In this document: piece by piece, positions 11,461-44,390 of the stretch
Layout of the letters: each line of letters opens with the position of its first letter
Numbering within the stretch: position 1 is the stretch's first letter
Assembly (NCBI GenBank): GCA_013350335.1
Contig: CM023534.1
Span: forward strand, 13,982,302 to 14,046,301
Source: Chimonanthus salicifolius
Taxonomy: Eukaryota > Streptophyta > Magnoliopsida > Laurales > Calycanthaceae
Length of the DNA: 64,000 nt
Reading direction: 5' to 3'
Translations under genes and position numbers: made by a program
Notes under the pieces: model-generated
The model's database searches: none
Seen by the model: the letters and a program-made list of their open reading frames with translations, nothing else
Told to the model about the DNA's origin: nothing

Positions 11461-12005
11461 TTAGGTATTTATTTCAGTTTCAGCTTTATATTTTCAATTG
11501 ATTTTTCTATGTTCTGTGTTCGGATGACTGTTTTAAGATTTTGACAATTCTGGGATTTCTATGATTTCATGCCTCTTTTCTACTTTGTGGACCTTTTCCT
11601 CTTGATGAAATGCAAGTTTCATGAAACTGATATCTTTCAAGAAAAAAGAAAGGGTGAAAACTCTAAAATAGGCGATGTTGCAGTTCTCTGCTTTTTGAAA
11701 CCTTATGATCTGTAATTCTTTGATAAATGTAATTCATTGTTTGCTTGCTGCCATTTGAGCTGATTTTTTAATACATGGAGTTGTGTCTTCTTCTCTTTAT
11801 CTAAATTAATAAGTTGGTGGTATTATGGATATCTTTGATTACCAAGTTAGGTTTGGTTTGGTATGGGTTTTGACATGGACCATTGAGAATTTCATAATTT
11901 ACAAGTCTGTGTATCTTAGAATTGTGTCGTGTTATTATTGTTTTTTTCTTTTCCTCTTTCTTTTTTGGCTAAGTAGTTGTTGCTGAATGTGAAGTAGCCT
12001 AAAGA

Positions 12006-14038
12006 AGTGGCTAAGAAGTTGAACTCTTGGAGTAAGTCCTACCTTTCAAGCGGGTGTAGGCTGACCTTAATCGATTCATGCTTGATAAACCTGCTAACCT
12101 ATTTTCTATCTCTGTTTGAAATACCCAAGGGAGTGCAAAGAAATTAGAGAAAATCCTAGAGGGACTTCCTATGGGAGGGCAATGGTGAAGCTAGGAAAAT
12201 CCATCTAGTGAAATGGGAGGAAGTTAGGGATGTTAGAGATAGAGGAGGTTTGGGGATTTTGAGCACGAGGGATAGGAACCATGCCCTGTTATGCAAATGG
12301 CTTTGGAGATTTCCAATTGAAAAGGAGGCCTTGTGGAGGAAGGTTTTGGTAGCTAGGTACGGTGAGGCAGATCTGGGGGGGTGGAGATTAGGTTTCAGGG
12401 CGGCGAGGAGAAGGTTCGGCAGTAGTGAAAGCATTGATGAGGTTAAGGAATAGCGGGGGAAGGATTGGTGAGGCTTTTCAGGAAGGAGTTAGACTCCTAG
12501 TTGGTAATGGCAAGAGGGTGCTTTTTTGGAAAGACATGGTTGGGGGAGAGACCACTTTTGTTGTCATTCCCAAGGCTCTTCAGAACTGCTCTGAACCAGG
12601 ATGCTCTGATTAGTGAGTACTATAATGATGTTGGCGATGCACTATGTTGGTCTATCCCCTATAGAAGGCCCCTAAGAGGTTTTGAGGAGGACCTCCACCG
12701 GGTTTTGATCACTCTTTTAGAGGACACCAAGTTGTGGATTGAAGAGGAAGATAAGTGGATTTGGTCCAAGGAACCATCTGGTTCCTTCTCTGTTAAATCA
12801 ATCCTAGATTCAGCCTGTGCCGCAAACCTCAACAATCTGCCCTTGTGCAATCTTGCTTGGAATAACAAAGTGCCTCCTAGAATCCAAGTCTTTATGTGGG
12901 CGGCCCATAAAAAGAAGATCTCAGTTAGGCTCAATTTAAGGAAGAAGGGGTATCCTCCCTGAAAGTGCTTCAGTTGTGTGCACTCTTTGCGGGGAGGAAG
13001 TTGAGTCAGTGGACCACTTATTGAGTGGGTGTCGATTCACGTGGAGTGTATGGTGATTCCTTTTTTAATCTTTTTGGTTGCTCGTGGGCCATACGGAAAG
13101 GCGTGGAGGGTGTGGTGACAGAGTGGTCGGGAGGGCCTTTCAGGGGTAGAGCTAGGACAACTTGGATGTTGGTTCTCTATGCAGTCATGTGGGCTATTTG
13201 GAAAGAGCGAAATGGGAGGATCTTTGAGGATAAGAGTGGGTCTATCGGAGAAGTTTTCGAGAAGGCGAAATGGAACTTGATAGGTTGGCTTTCTGTTTGT
13301 AAGGAGTTCTGTAGTTTGGCCCCAGAAGATTTCTACCTGTCTTGGGATGGGTGTATGAGGGCAGTAGGAAAAGGTAGAAAACCCAGGGTTGATTGGGTTG
13401 TGCCACCTCAAAATTGTCTTAAATTTAATGTAGATGGGGCAGCAAGAGGTAAACCGGGTCCTGCGAGAATAGGTGAGGTGTTGTGCGACGATGGGGGTAG
13501 GATGTTGTTAGCTTTTTCTGAGCCCTTAGGCATCATGGAGTCGAATGAGTCGGAATTGAGAGCAATTAGGAAGGCGCTTCAGATTTGGTCTAGGTTTGGG
13601 AATGGAAAACTCATTGTTGAAGGTGACTTGACTAATGCTATCTGTTGGGCTAGTAATATGAAGTCTCCCCCTTGGAAATTGGTTACTATTTTTAGGGACA
13701 TTAGAAGGTCGTGTAGGTTGAGGGATATCACCTTCTCTCATGCTCCTAGGCTGGCGAACAATATTGTTGATTTTCTAATAAAAGTGGGAGTACATAAACT
13801 TAGACCTGCATTAGCGTTTCTCTAATCTTGTCTTTATTTGGGTGTATAGGGGTGATGGGGTTTTCCTTTTTGTATCCTTTCCGTTTTCGGTTTTTTTTTC
13901 TCATAGTTCTTAGATGTTTTTGTTTGTATTTTTTTTGTTTGCCATGTATACTTCTCCTATAAATGGTTTTTCCCTCTTGTACCTCCTTCTTCATTAATTG
14001 AATTCTCTTGTTACTGTTGTAAAAAAAAAACAAAAAAA
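12006..14038 (+). mobile_element. 5'-truncated LINE (RT C-terminus to RNase H) with 15-bp TSD
   Basis: A fragment of a plant L1-type LINE ORF2 in the same direction as DHFR-TS, inside its 5'-UTR intron. It starts in the reverse-transcriptase C-terminal region (GGCTGACCTTAATCGATTC at 12058 corresponds to the conserved R-L-T-L-I-D). It continues through the zf-RVT region (12208-12962, two frame changes) and ends with an intact-looking RNase H domain in the 13025-13825 frame. That domain keeps the acidic residues in NVDGA, ESELRAI and VEGDLTNA, and the final VDFL. It ends in an A-rich tail at 14021-14038. GAAGTAGCCTAAAGA is exactly duplicated at 11991-12005 and 14039-14053. Confidence 0.93.
13025..13825 (+). 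pseudogene. LINE ORF2 remnant, RNase H domain
   Basis: The longest frame (266 codons) of the LINE at 12006-14038. The first ~100 codons match the linker after the zinc-knuckle reverse-transcriptase domain (WAIWKERNGRIF motif). The last ~130 form an RNase H fold with KFNVDGAARGKPGPA and an RNase H-type C-terminus. The upstream ORF2 domains are missing, so this is not a functional element gene. Confidence 0.85.
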
Positions 14039-14053
14039 GAAGTAGCCTAAAGA

Positions 14054-15395
14054 TTTAAGTGCCTTGTTGACTTTTGGGATATAGAAGCAGCTTAATATTT
14101 TTTAATGGTTGATGTATGATATGGGGGTATTCCAATTAAAAAAATAGAGGAATTATTCTAGTGAGAAGAATAAGTTTATCCCTCCCTGTAAAAATCTGCA
14201 CTATGGTAAAAGTTGCTCATTTTTGCATGGTTAGTACACACGCTCATTGTTGCAACCATAAAGGAGTCCATAAATAGCCAACTCTGAGTGCCAATGCAGT
14301 TCGTTGGTTTTGTTTTAATCCAATTGTTACCTTGATGAGAAGTGGGCCTTCCATTTCATCCCATGTAACATTCTGTGTTTACTTTTTGCAATTTCCCTTC
14401 AGTTGGAGGTTGGAAACATTCTCTCTCTTTTATTTGGCAATCTGGACAGTCGATTCTTGGTTTCATCAAATTGTTCTGGTCTTCGTTATTTTCTTGCCTC
14501 AGTTTAAGGTGGTAATATAGGGTCTAAACATACCCAGCGAAAGTAACTGTTCAAGGCAGGTAAAGAATTGATGATTTCATATTTTGCCCCTGTTTTGGAT
14601 CTTCTATTTGGGTATTTGAACACTTTTGCGGTTTTCTGAAAGATATAATCTTGCTTTTCTATGTGATTCAGTATTTCTTTTCTTTTTTCCATAATGTTAT
14701 TGTCATCTCCTTTTTTGACTTTCTTCTGTTGCTATTTTTTTTAATAAAATTTCTCAGTTTTGTTTTAATTTTTTAAATAATTTTTTTGGAGAAAACTTGG
14801 TTCTTATTTTCCCCTTGTTTTATTGTTATGTAACAAATCACTTTGCATATGTGTATTTGAGATGGTGTCCTAGGAAGATCATAGCCTTAAAATGATTGTT
14901 TTAAATCTAGATAAAAGGGCTTGCAGTTTGGTTTTGTACTTTGAAACAGGAGTTTAAATGATATACTTAAGTGTTATAATGTGCCCATTAAGTAACCAAG
15001 ATTTTTATTTAAAGAAACTCTGATTGATGCCTGTTGAGTGAATCTAGGCCGGTCTTTGGCAGATATCCTGATGTCCATATTCCTGATAGTGCTCAGATAA
15101 CATGCATTTCCACAAGTTTTTTCCAAATTTTGCCATTCATTTTTATCTATATCCAGGCTGATTGTATTTGTAGTGTTTTTTTTTTGTTTTGTTTTGTTTT
15201 TGCATTCCAGCCATTTATTCATTCTAGGTCATCAACTCTTATTCCTTTTTACTGGCCTGTTATAGCTACCTTTATCCATTATTTACTAATTTTCTGGTTA
15301 TTTTACTCTTCCAGAGAAAGAACCTTTTTGGATGCTCGTCCTCAGGGTTATTTAGATCCTTGAACTAAGATTTTAAAAATTATTTCTTGTCTCAG
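14054..15395 (+). other. Remainder of the DHFR-TS 5'-UTR intron
   Basis: T-rich intronic sequence. Small frames here (for example around 15034-15363) have no recognisable similarity and end at the acceptor before the coding start. Confidence 0.5.
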
Positions 15396-15405
15396 GTTTT
15401 CAGTT

Positions 15406-35713
<20,308 letters not shown>

Positions 35714-37990
35714 TGCATTGTGCACTGAACTTTGAAGATATGATAATCCAGTGCTCCTCTAATGTTTGTGGCTACTGACCATAGTTTTTAGGTAAGCGCT
35801 TACATTTTTCTAGCAGATATTTCTTTCAAGGGCCATTAGTTTCAGTTCTTTAACAAGTATAAAAAAAGGAACAACAAATAGAAAGCAAGATACGTGGAAT
35901 TGATAAGGATTTAACTGTAACTTTTAGAAATCTTTCTATTTTTTCAAACACGAACCTCTATAAATTGGAGGCATGGACGACCATTGTTATACACACAAGT
36001 TTGATTGAAGTCTTAACTGAAAGCAAGAGTGCTTTTGGGTCTTTCCAAGTGTAGTGAGTCTTGTTTATTTTTTTATTTGAATTCCAATTCAGTTTAAGTT
36101 GAATTAATTTGATTTTTCTTTTGCAAATTCTAGAAAACAATTTCTGTTATTTTAATTCAGATACGAATTAATCATTACAAATTTCAGCAATGAAAATTGA
36201 ATCCAAATTTCAGCTCAATTGACTTTTAATTGGCTGATTTTTACATAAGTGATACTTATTCGATTTTGGGCAATTTCGGGTTTAAAATGGTTTTAATTTT
36301 GCTGAATTTTTCTAGGCGAATTCTTGTATGATAGATACTGAGCTGAATTAATTCATATTTCAGATTGGAAGATCTGAAATACTTAACTTATTTAACCCAA
36401 TTCAGCGATTTTAACTTACCTGGACTTTTGGACACAATCAATGGATATGAGTGGTAAGCTTAAATATGTAATAATTTCTTTTGAGGGATAAAAAAATATA
36501 AATATGTAATCATTTTAGAGAGAGTATATCTGCTAGGAGGCCAGGACTGTGGAATCTTTTCTAGTGCTAAACACAACCAGAGAAAATCAGGTTGTGCAGC
36601 AGGGAAATTATCTTATTCAAGAGTTACAATGAAGTGAGTATGTCGGAGTGAACTTGCTCTTGTGAAACCTAACTTCCTATTGATGTGTCCACAATGTTTG
36701 CAATACAAAGATGTAATGAAGCTAAATGAATTTTTTGTCTCTACGTGTAGATATTTTGAGTCTATCCACACTACCTTATTGCATTAACTTGCCCTAGCTG
36801 AAGAAATGCTTAGTGCCTTGCATGCTGGGAACATCCCTAACTGACCTCTATGGACTACGAAATTTAATGATATTTTAACACCTATTCCTGAAGATTCCAA
36901 TATTATATGCCTTAACTATCTCGGAATATCACCCACAAAAAAATGCTGGTTCGTGAGCCATATAAAGTTCCACCACCTGGGATCAGCAAATTAATGGTTG
37001 AGGTGACAGGAAGGGTGGTGAAATTTTGAGTCCCTATTTAGAAGATTAAGTAGGGATCCTATTGACATGTTTGCAGAACATGTCAGGTGCCCGTCTAACT
37101 CACAGTTAAGTCCTTATGTTTCTTGGGGAATGAAGAGCTCTAAGTTTACATTTTGTTCAAAATAAGTCGGCAGGAACATTTTGATCTCGAACAAAAGTAT
37201 GTGTGCATGGTTCTTACTTCGCATTTGTTCTATGGTTTGGAAATCCTGAGTTTATGTATCATTTATAAATAATCTCTAACAATGAGCCAGTTTGCTAGAG
37301 CAGAAAATCTAATACTTGCCCACTTTTTCCTTGAATATGGATAGCTGGGTAGTTAGGTCTATTCTTTCTCTAATGTCAAATTTGGAGGCCATCAAAGGAA
37401 GTGTTAGGGCTCTCCCACGGAGGATATTTTTGCTTCAGCAATCTGTTGGGCCCACTTATACATTCTTGTACCCAGAAATACTATACATATGCTTAATACA
37501 TTGATTACATACTTGTGCTTACTCTTCAAAATTAACAAATCTCAAATGAATTGGCTATGCTGCTTCCAATTTCCTGTTTGAGTTTTGAACTAATCATGAA
37601 ATTCAAGAGCAAGTTGCAGAAAAGCAATTTTTCTTCTCAATGTTCCTGTAAATCATAAATTGAACTATGCTTGATGTCTTGCTTTCATGATCTTCTCGAT
37701 GCTGGAATTGTTGGCTCCCCATCCTGTGAAGCTAACGTATGTAAAAGCTTTGGCCTTGCATTCTGTTTACTCTTATTTCTCTTTACTTAACAGGTACAGC
37801 TGCAAATCTTTATGATGGAGAATACACGTAAATAAATATCAGAGAGTTTTATTTTGTTCTCTTACACAGTAAGTGGTGTAAACTCAGAAAAGAGAATCCT
37901 TTAGTTCCAAAGTGTTGGTTCTAAGGTGATTTAGGGGTGCATTTTCCCCCTTTTTGTCAAATTTTTTACTCGTATGTTATGTAGACTTTA
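35714..37990 (+). other. DHFR-TS 3' region with possible 3'-UTR intron
   Basis: Downstream of the TAG stop, TTTTTAG|GTAAGC (donor at 35792) could pair with CTTTACTTAACAG (acceptor ending 37793). That would join a short 3'-UTR exon to GTACAGCTGCAAATC at 37794, with the transcript ending near 37.9-38.0 kb in AT-rich sequence. The donor matches consensus well, but pairing is inferred and no unmistakable poly(A) signal fixes the end. A simple 3' UTR ending before 36 kb is equally possible. Confidence 0.35.
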
Positions 37991-38230
37991 TATCAGGCAT
38001 GCCCTTATGACTGGGTTCATGTTTTTGTTATCCACTCAAAGTTTTTACATCTTTTATTAAGATTATTTTCTCTACTACAAAAATGTTGAAACAAGTCAAC
38101 TGATGATTTTGTACTTATATGTGAACAAAATGTCATCGGTGAGCCACTATTACTGCATTTGGTTCACCTTTTCCACTATATTGTTACAGCATTGTAGTTT
38201 TATCTTATTTTAATTTCAGTTGCAACACTT

Positions 38231-39024
38231 CTAGATTGTGTTTGGATAAGAGTCAGATGAAGTGGGAAAGTTAGAACACACACTCAAGATGCAAACTCAT
38301 CCTGTTTGGATTTGATTCCAAAACTAAGAAACTCATCCAAAGAAGAGAGTGACTTAACCTCCCCTCAAAGGGTGAGGAATCAGTCCACACTTTCAACATC
38401 CCTCATTATTCACTTCTCCACCACCTACACCGCTTAGTCGTTCCAAGATACGTGGTTTGTTTTCTATTTCCTTTTTTTTTTTTTTTGCTTTTAAAAATCA
38501 AAGTAGGGATTATAATCATCATATATGTTGTTCCTCTCTCTTCCTCTTTTTTCCTATCCACTATTGAATTTCTTTCTTAAGTACAAAATTATTAAAATAA
38601 AACAAGTTAAAAAATAAAATAAATGATTGCATGGCATTTGGGATACATCAGCAAAATAACAGCATTCCAATCACCCATATGACCCATAAGATCAACAATC
38701 TGATGATCCTAGACATTAAATATGAACATGAAGATCTGGAATTGATATATGGGTCCAACCGTCTATTTCTTTCTTACATGGGTGTACTAGTGATTAATCA
38801 GGTACATAGTTCTTCTACATGTTGTGAGTAGTAATGTGTTATTACTAAGCAAAAGAGAAAAAAAAAAGGCAGAAAATTAAATTCCTACCATTCCAATAGG
38901 GGATGTCAAGTTCTTTACCCTAAACTTTACCAAATAGGTGTTTTAAATAGTAGGGAAAGTGGAAGTAGGGGGTTCTCCACTTGCAGGTAAATCCCTTCAG
39001 CTCACCTTAATCAAAACACACTCC
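38231..39024. repeat. Possible MITE-like inverted-terminus element
   Basis: CTAGATTGTGTTTGGATAAG at the left and, inverted at the right, CTAGGAGTGTGTTTTGATTA form an imperfect terminal pair around about 790 non-coding bases. No convincing target duplication was seen, so the call is weak. Confidence 0.28.
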
Positions 39025-39239
39025 TAGCAAACCACTAATGAATATTCAAAATGGGTTTTGTCGATCTGAATACGGTATGGCTTCAGCATTTCCTTTTCAA
39101 TGGTGGTGTCCCAGATTTACTCATTTTCTTCAATACTTGCCAGTTTGTCCTTCATCCCTTGTTTCCTGCCTGTTAGACCATGGCCTTCAATTTATTTATT
39201 CTCTTCTTTGACTGTCCTCCATTTTGAAAAATAAACTCA

Positions 39240-39530
39240 GAAAGAAGAGGCCTTTTAAGGGCCATGTCGGGATCACACTCATCATAGCTCAGCAGCTTGT
39301 GCAGGGGAATTCCTACCTCTTCTATTAGACCTACAATATCCTAAAGTGGCAGATTGTCATTGATGCTGAGATGGGTTGTTGCCATGTCCTTCCTTCAAAT
39401 CACGAGGGGTGCATTATGGTATCTGGAGGGATCCTGGAATGTGCTAGGACAAGGTTGCCTCGTGGTTGGCTGGGACTGATTATTCCACTGCTGCTAGACC
39501 TTGGGCTATTGGTTTTGACCAGTCCTTGTA
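39240..39530 (-). pseudogene. Decayed fragment of a BCS1-like AAA ATPase gene
   Basis: Plus-strand GCAGCTTGTGCAGG...CCTCTTCTATTAGACCTACAATATCCT (39292-39340) aligns at roughly 70% with the exon 2 region of the intact ATPase gene at 44570-44625. On the minus strand it reads EEVGIPLHKLLSYDECDPDMALK, matching the conserved C-terminal segment EVEITPAQVAEELLKNDDADAALRG. Weaker similarity to the GDERIIIFTTN region continues to about 39530, with frame breaks. It is a remnant of a tandem paralogue, 5 kb downstream of the live gene on the same strand. Confidence 0.55.
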
Positions 39531-39639
39531 GTCATCTACTAATCTTAGGTCTTAACAGATGTTCTTTAGACACCGTAGAAAATAGAGCACATTTCTTTGG
39601 GATTTCATTTCCTCAGCATGTGAGTCGTTCTCCTTGTTG

Positions 39640-42284
39640 AAGTTTTCATTGCCTTGATCCATTTTACATTGTGTTTCTAATACAGAAAATGTTAAGAACT
39701 TGATGTGGCAATATGATACTTCCAAGGAAATGCTTCTCCACAGTTTGGTTATGTTTGGCAACAGAAGGCGTTTTCCATGGGAAAGGAAAATGGTCTATAA
39801 GATTTAGAGAGTGGTTTAAATGGGTCAATGTTGAAATCACCTAAGTGTGTGAAACTTGCAATTGGAAGCAAATTTCTGTAGAAACCAACCTTTCGAAAGC
39901 CAGTTTTCTTTTTAAAGAAGATGCCTATTATTTTCAAGAGCAGGACCCAAGGGTATTTCATGAATACAAAACATTATTAGCAGGGGCTACTTAGCTATTA
40001 CATATACTTCACCTTAGCTGTCAATGATTGTGCTGACCTAGAACGATACGAAGATAGGACCATCTTCCCTAGTCAAAGCGTGAGAAGACTTGTTGAAACC
40101 GTCTGACTGTAGGGTTTTACTGTCTTGGAATTTTTCACCATCGTATTTTCCAGTCTCTGTTTGCTTGGGTTCCTACTTTCTAATGAGATCCTCCCTTCCA
40201 CCTAATGGCCAGTCTGATGCTGCCGGTGGGATGAAGATGGTGCCAACACTGAATTATTGTGTTTTCTAAATGAGCACAATGCGTTCTTTTTTATTTTCAT
40301 TATTCATTTTCAGCTTTATGGAAATATTTTCCGTGCACTTCATTTAGTGTTTATACCATGAGCTCCATGTGGAGTACGGTTGAGTGACTTTGAAAGATTT
40401 ATCTGCTAGATTGAATCACTCAAGCCAAGAGATTGAACTCGATAAAATTGACTTCCTATCTACTATTGTTTTTCAGGTTTTTTTAAATTGTCACTAGAGT
40501 TATTGAATCAAGTTGATTTCTTATAAGCATTATATGCATACATTGGTATTTCAAATTCACCAAATCCAATGACCATTGGTGGACTCCACGTGGAGTTCTC
40601 TCTCTTAGAATATTTCATGGAATGAACACTTTATGATATGTGCAGCTGAAATATGGGAGAAATATTTTAGGAGTTTTCTTCTTTGATCATCATGACCTTT
40701 GGAGATATTGATGTTCTAGTGCCTTTCTCTAAAATAGGAGCACAACCAATTTCAAAGTCGACATTTGAAATTGAATTCTTGTCTTATTTTTTTCTCCAAT
40801 TTATATATAAAGATTTGTGATCCACTTTTCTTGGAGCTCAAAAGGTTTGGATATCCTAATTTTTGACAGCCCATTAAGCAAATATATCGTCTCTCATTTG
40901 ACCATGAATTATTACAAGAGAAATAACATGTGCATTTTATTAATCGAAAGCGATGATTTTGAGCTATTTAAATGTTAAGCCAAAACATATATTTAAATGC
41001 CTCACTATATCTATTTATTTAATTAATATTTATGATATTATTCTAGACTAAAGGTTTTGACCATGGTTGGCTATTGGTTAAGCCTTTTTTAACCAAATCT
41101 TAAGCTAAAACAGTTTAATCTATGTTTGATTTTTAAAACATTGTTTTTTCCGTCATGATCTGATAGGCATTGTGGCCAGAAATCTTTAGAATACTAAGCG
41201 GACTAATTTTTTTAATCACGAGATTCGGTCATGGATAAGGTTTTTGGCCTCAATAGTGAGATGCTATATTTACCCTACTCGAGCTTATGTGGCAAATCAT
41301 AATTAATTAGTTTTGTGAGAGTTAATTAAGATAATAATTAAATAATTTGTCACATCAGCAAATAGTATAAAAGGTATGATTTTAGACTAAGTTTAGCATT
41401 TTCTCAATGAACAAGATAAGAGTATAAGATTTATCATCTATCAATAATCAATTTCATCAGTTAATTCTAAGTACTCAATTTAAGATTGTAAAATTGATGA
41501 TTCAATTCAATTATAAAAGATTAGATTCATCTATTTTATGGGCTCAAATTGATTGGTTAGAGATAATCAATGGGCTAATATTCTTATGACAGGAATATTT
41601 GTATTCCACTCATTCATTTTTTAAGGGTATCTAGCTCACACTCAAGTCTGAATCCATGAGATAATATTGATTGACATAATGTTTTAAAAATCAACCCATA
41701 AATTAAAACCATTTTAATATAATTTGGGTTAGATAGGGTTCAATTGAGGTTTAACTTTCGTTGAACTCGATCAAACTTATTAATATCATCTTATAAAATA
41801 ATATTAATTAGTTAATTAATAAATTAAAATACAACAAATATGTAAATAACTATATGATGTAAGATGTCAAATACTAACACACGATATAAAAACTTAATAA
41901 TCATATTTTTATAAAAATATTTTATTACAATCATAAATAATAGAATAATTTAACATTCCAACCTAATAAGTTTTAAATATTTTGTAGGTTGTGAAGGGTT
42001 AATCGCTCCATCCCTTTCAAATCGAATTTTGAAAAAAAATAATTAAAGATAACTATATTATATCTGATAAAGGTCAGAGTTGCTTAGAGTTGAACTGTCA
42101 GGAGGTTCGGAGTTTTAGAACACTAGTTTGATTGGCTTAAACAATACTAGGTTCTTGAATGAAAAGTATCGATCTTGTTAAGGCCTAGGGCCTATTATGT
42201 TTCAGATTGAACCAATTTTCAATTGTGGAAAATTCCCATGAAGCATGCTTTTAACTCTTAAAAGAGTTCAATTGTGGGTAAGGT
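39640..42284. other. Intergenic, nothing recognised
   Basis: AT-rich DNA without coding similarity, clear terminal repeats or RNA gene features. Confidence 0.5.
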
Positions 42285-42292
42285 ATTAGAAG

Positions 42293-42869
42293 CAGGGGTT
42301 CAAAAATCGGCTCGGCCGATATGCGATACGGACGATATTTCGGCCGATAATTTTATCTCTCATACCGATATCGGCATTTTCTCTCTCCTTCGATATCGGA
42401 ACCATGAAAAAACCGCAAAAAACCGTGATGAACAGTGATGAACCGTGACAAAACCGCAAAAAATCGTAAAAAACCACAAAAAACCGTGAACACCCCTGAG
42501 AACCGTAATCCCTGAACTGCGGAAAACCATGTAAAACCGCGGAAAACCGTGAAAAACAGCGAAAAACAGCAAAAAATCGTGAACACCCCTGAGAACCGTA
42601 AACCGTGGAAAACCGCGAAAAATAGCGAAAAACCGTGTAAAAACTGCGAAAAACCGTATCGGCGTTTTTAAAAAAAAAAAAATTTAAATACCGATATTTA
42701 TGAATATCGGCCGATATTGTGAACGATATTTCGGACCGAATATCGGCCATATCGGCCGATATTCAGTATGTACGGCCGATACTTATCGTATCTGCCGATA
42801 TTACTCGGTTTAAAAAAACCGATATATATCGGCCGATACGATATGTATCGGCCGATATTTGGACCTTAG
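42293..42869. mobile_element. ATCGGCCGAT-family hAT-like MITE, copy B
   Basis: A 577-bp element, the largest copy. It starts CAGGGGTTCAAAAATCGG and ends, read inverted, CTAAGGTCCAAATATCGGCC. ATTAGAAG flanks both ends exactly (42285-42292 and 42870-42877). Both arms are dense in TATCGGCCGATA palindromes. The centre (about 42400-42660) is an array of degenerate AAAACCGTGAAAAACCGCG units. The 154-codon minus-strand frame across it comes from this low-complexity array, not from a gene. Confidence 0.85.
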
Positions 42870-43045
42870 ATTAGAAGGACAAAACTCTTGGAAACTAGAA
42901 TAATTCTTGAAAACACATAAAGTCTTATTTTTATGTCTTTTTAATTTTTTAAAAAGGAAAATATCATTTTCATTTCAAATTAGAAAAATAGAAACCATTC
43001 CCTTATGAATGATGTAAGAGGTAAAAGATGGGTTGCAGGAAAACC

Positions 43046-44389
43046 CAAACTAGAATCCTAATTACATTATAATTAGGATAATCTAAATATATTCCAACAC
43101 GCCCCCGTAAGCCGAAGTGTGGATGAATGCAACGCTTGGGATGTGAAAAAACGGCAGACGAACTGCAAAAGTTGCACACCGACTGGCCACGAAGATTTGA
43201 TGAAGCAGCACACTGATTGGCTGCAAAACTTGTTGAAGTGGCAGTGTTGATTGGCTCCAAAAGACAGGCGGCGAACACCAATGGCGGCCTAAAATAAAGT
43301 AAGAGGCTCGGATGACGGCAGTGGCTGTAAGACAATTGTCTGGCAAACAATGATCGCACTTTGCGATAAATGCAGGCGACAAATGACCTGAAAAACAAAG
43401 AATTGAAGCCATCACATCGATCAATCAGATCGTAAAGGCCAGATAACAATAGCTGTAGCCATAAAGGCCAGCAAATAAATGCTGAAGTCATAAAGACCAG
43501 CAAATGAGACTGTAGCCATAAAAGGCCAGCAAATGAGGTTGTAACCATGAAAGGCCAGCAAATGAGGCTGTAACCATGAAAGGCCAGCAAATAGGGCTGT
43601 AGCCATGAAAGGCGAGCAAAGGCTGTATACCCTGTGGCTAAGACAACAGAGGACGAGCAGATCCAGATCTAGCTTAGAGCAGCGATTGGTGATTGCAGCA
43701 AGGTCCGGCGAGATTTAAACCAGATCTGAACAATAAAAAACGGTAGCAGCGTGCGGCGGAGGTTGCAGGCAACTCTCCCCCTCTTGGTGATCGGCGGAGC
43801 AGCAAGAATAGATCTGATCTGCAAACAGATTGGAAGAGATCTGCTTTGTGAAACTCAGAGCGGAAACCCAGATCTGAAAAAGATGGGCCGAAAAACAGAG
43901 TGCGATGGTCAACACTGATAGGCCGAGCACAGTCAATAGGGAAACAAAAATGGGTTGCTTCTTATGCAACACAGAACAACAGTAGGAGATATCTTTCTCA
44001 GTGTTTCCTCCCTCTCCCTCCCTTTGTCGGAGGAGACGTGCAGCAGAGGGAGAGAAACTAATGTCCGTAAAAGACAAAAGTCAGGATGAATGTCTCTCCC
44101 TCCCTCCTCTGCCGATGAATCTCCTCGGCAGAGGGAGAGAAACAAACTAAAACTAAAGGTCTACTCAGGAACGAATTTTGACTAATACCATGTAGAAAAG
44201 ATAAATTATGTATTGTATTAAATCCCTATGCTATTACATGTAATTATAGCCTCTAGCCGACCCTAGGGCTATCATAATCATACTCAAACACTTAACTAAT
44301 TATAAATCAAATACACCTCTTAATTAGAGTTAAATCCAAACTAGAATCCTAATTACATTATAATTAGATAATCTAAATATATTCCAACA
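43046..44389 (-). mobile_element. Small non-autonomous LTR element abutting the ATPase stop
   Basis: On the minus strand a 5' LTR of about 199 bp (44389-44191) starts TGTTGGAATATATTTAGATT and ends TTTCTACA. It is followed by a primer-site-like TGGTATTAG (44190). About 1.1 kb of internal sequence lacks reverse-transcriptase or gag motifs. The G-rich tract ACGGGGGCG (about 43100-43108) precedes a second TGTTGGAATATATTTAGATT (from 43099), whose match to the first LTR stops after about 53 bases. The 3' LTR is therefore truncated or replaced. The element starts one base after the TGA of the ATPase gene. Confidence 0.7.
43435..43625. repeat. Minisatellite of ~29-bp units inside the LTR element
   Basis: Six or seven imperfect copies of AAAGGCCAGCAAATGAGGCTG followed by TAACCATG-type sequence. 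The array keeps long minus-strand frames open (for example 43590-43003), which resemble no protein. Confidence 0.8.
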
Positions 44390-44390
44390 A

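Noticed and set aside
42286..42750. 154-codon minus-strand frame with FAVFRCFSRF repeats
   Set aside because: Translation of the AAAACCG array in MITE copy B. Several overlapping frames are equally open, as expected for low-complexity DNA.
43003..43590. 195-codon minus-strand frame rich in FHGYNLICWPFM-like repeats
   Set aside because: The repetition follows the ~29-bp minisatellite inside the LTR element, and the sequence resembles no protein.
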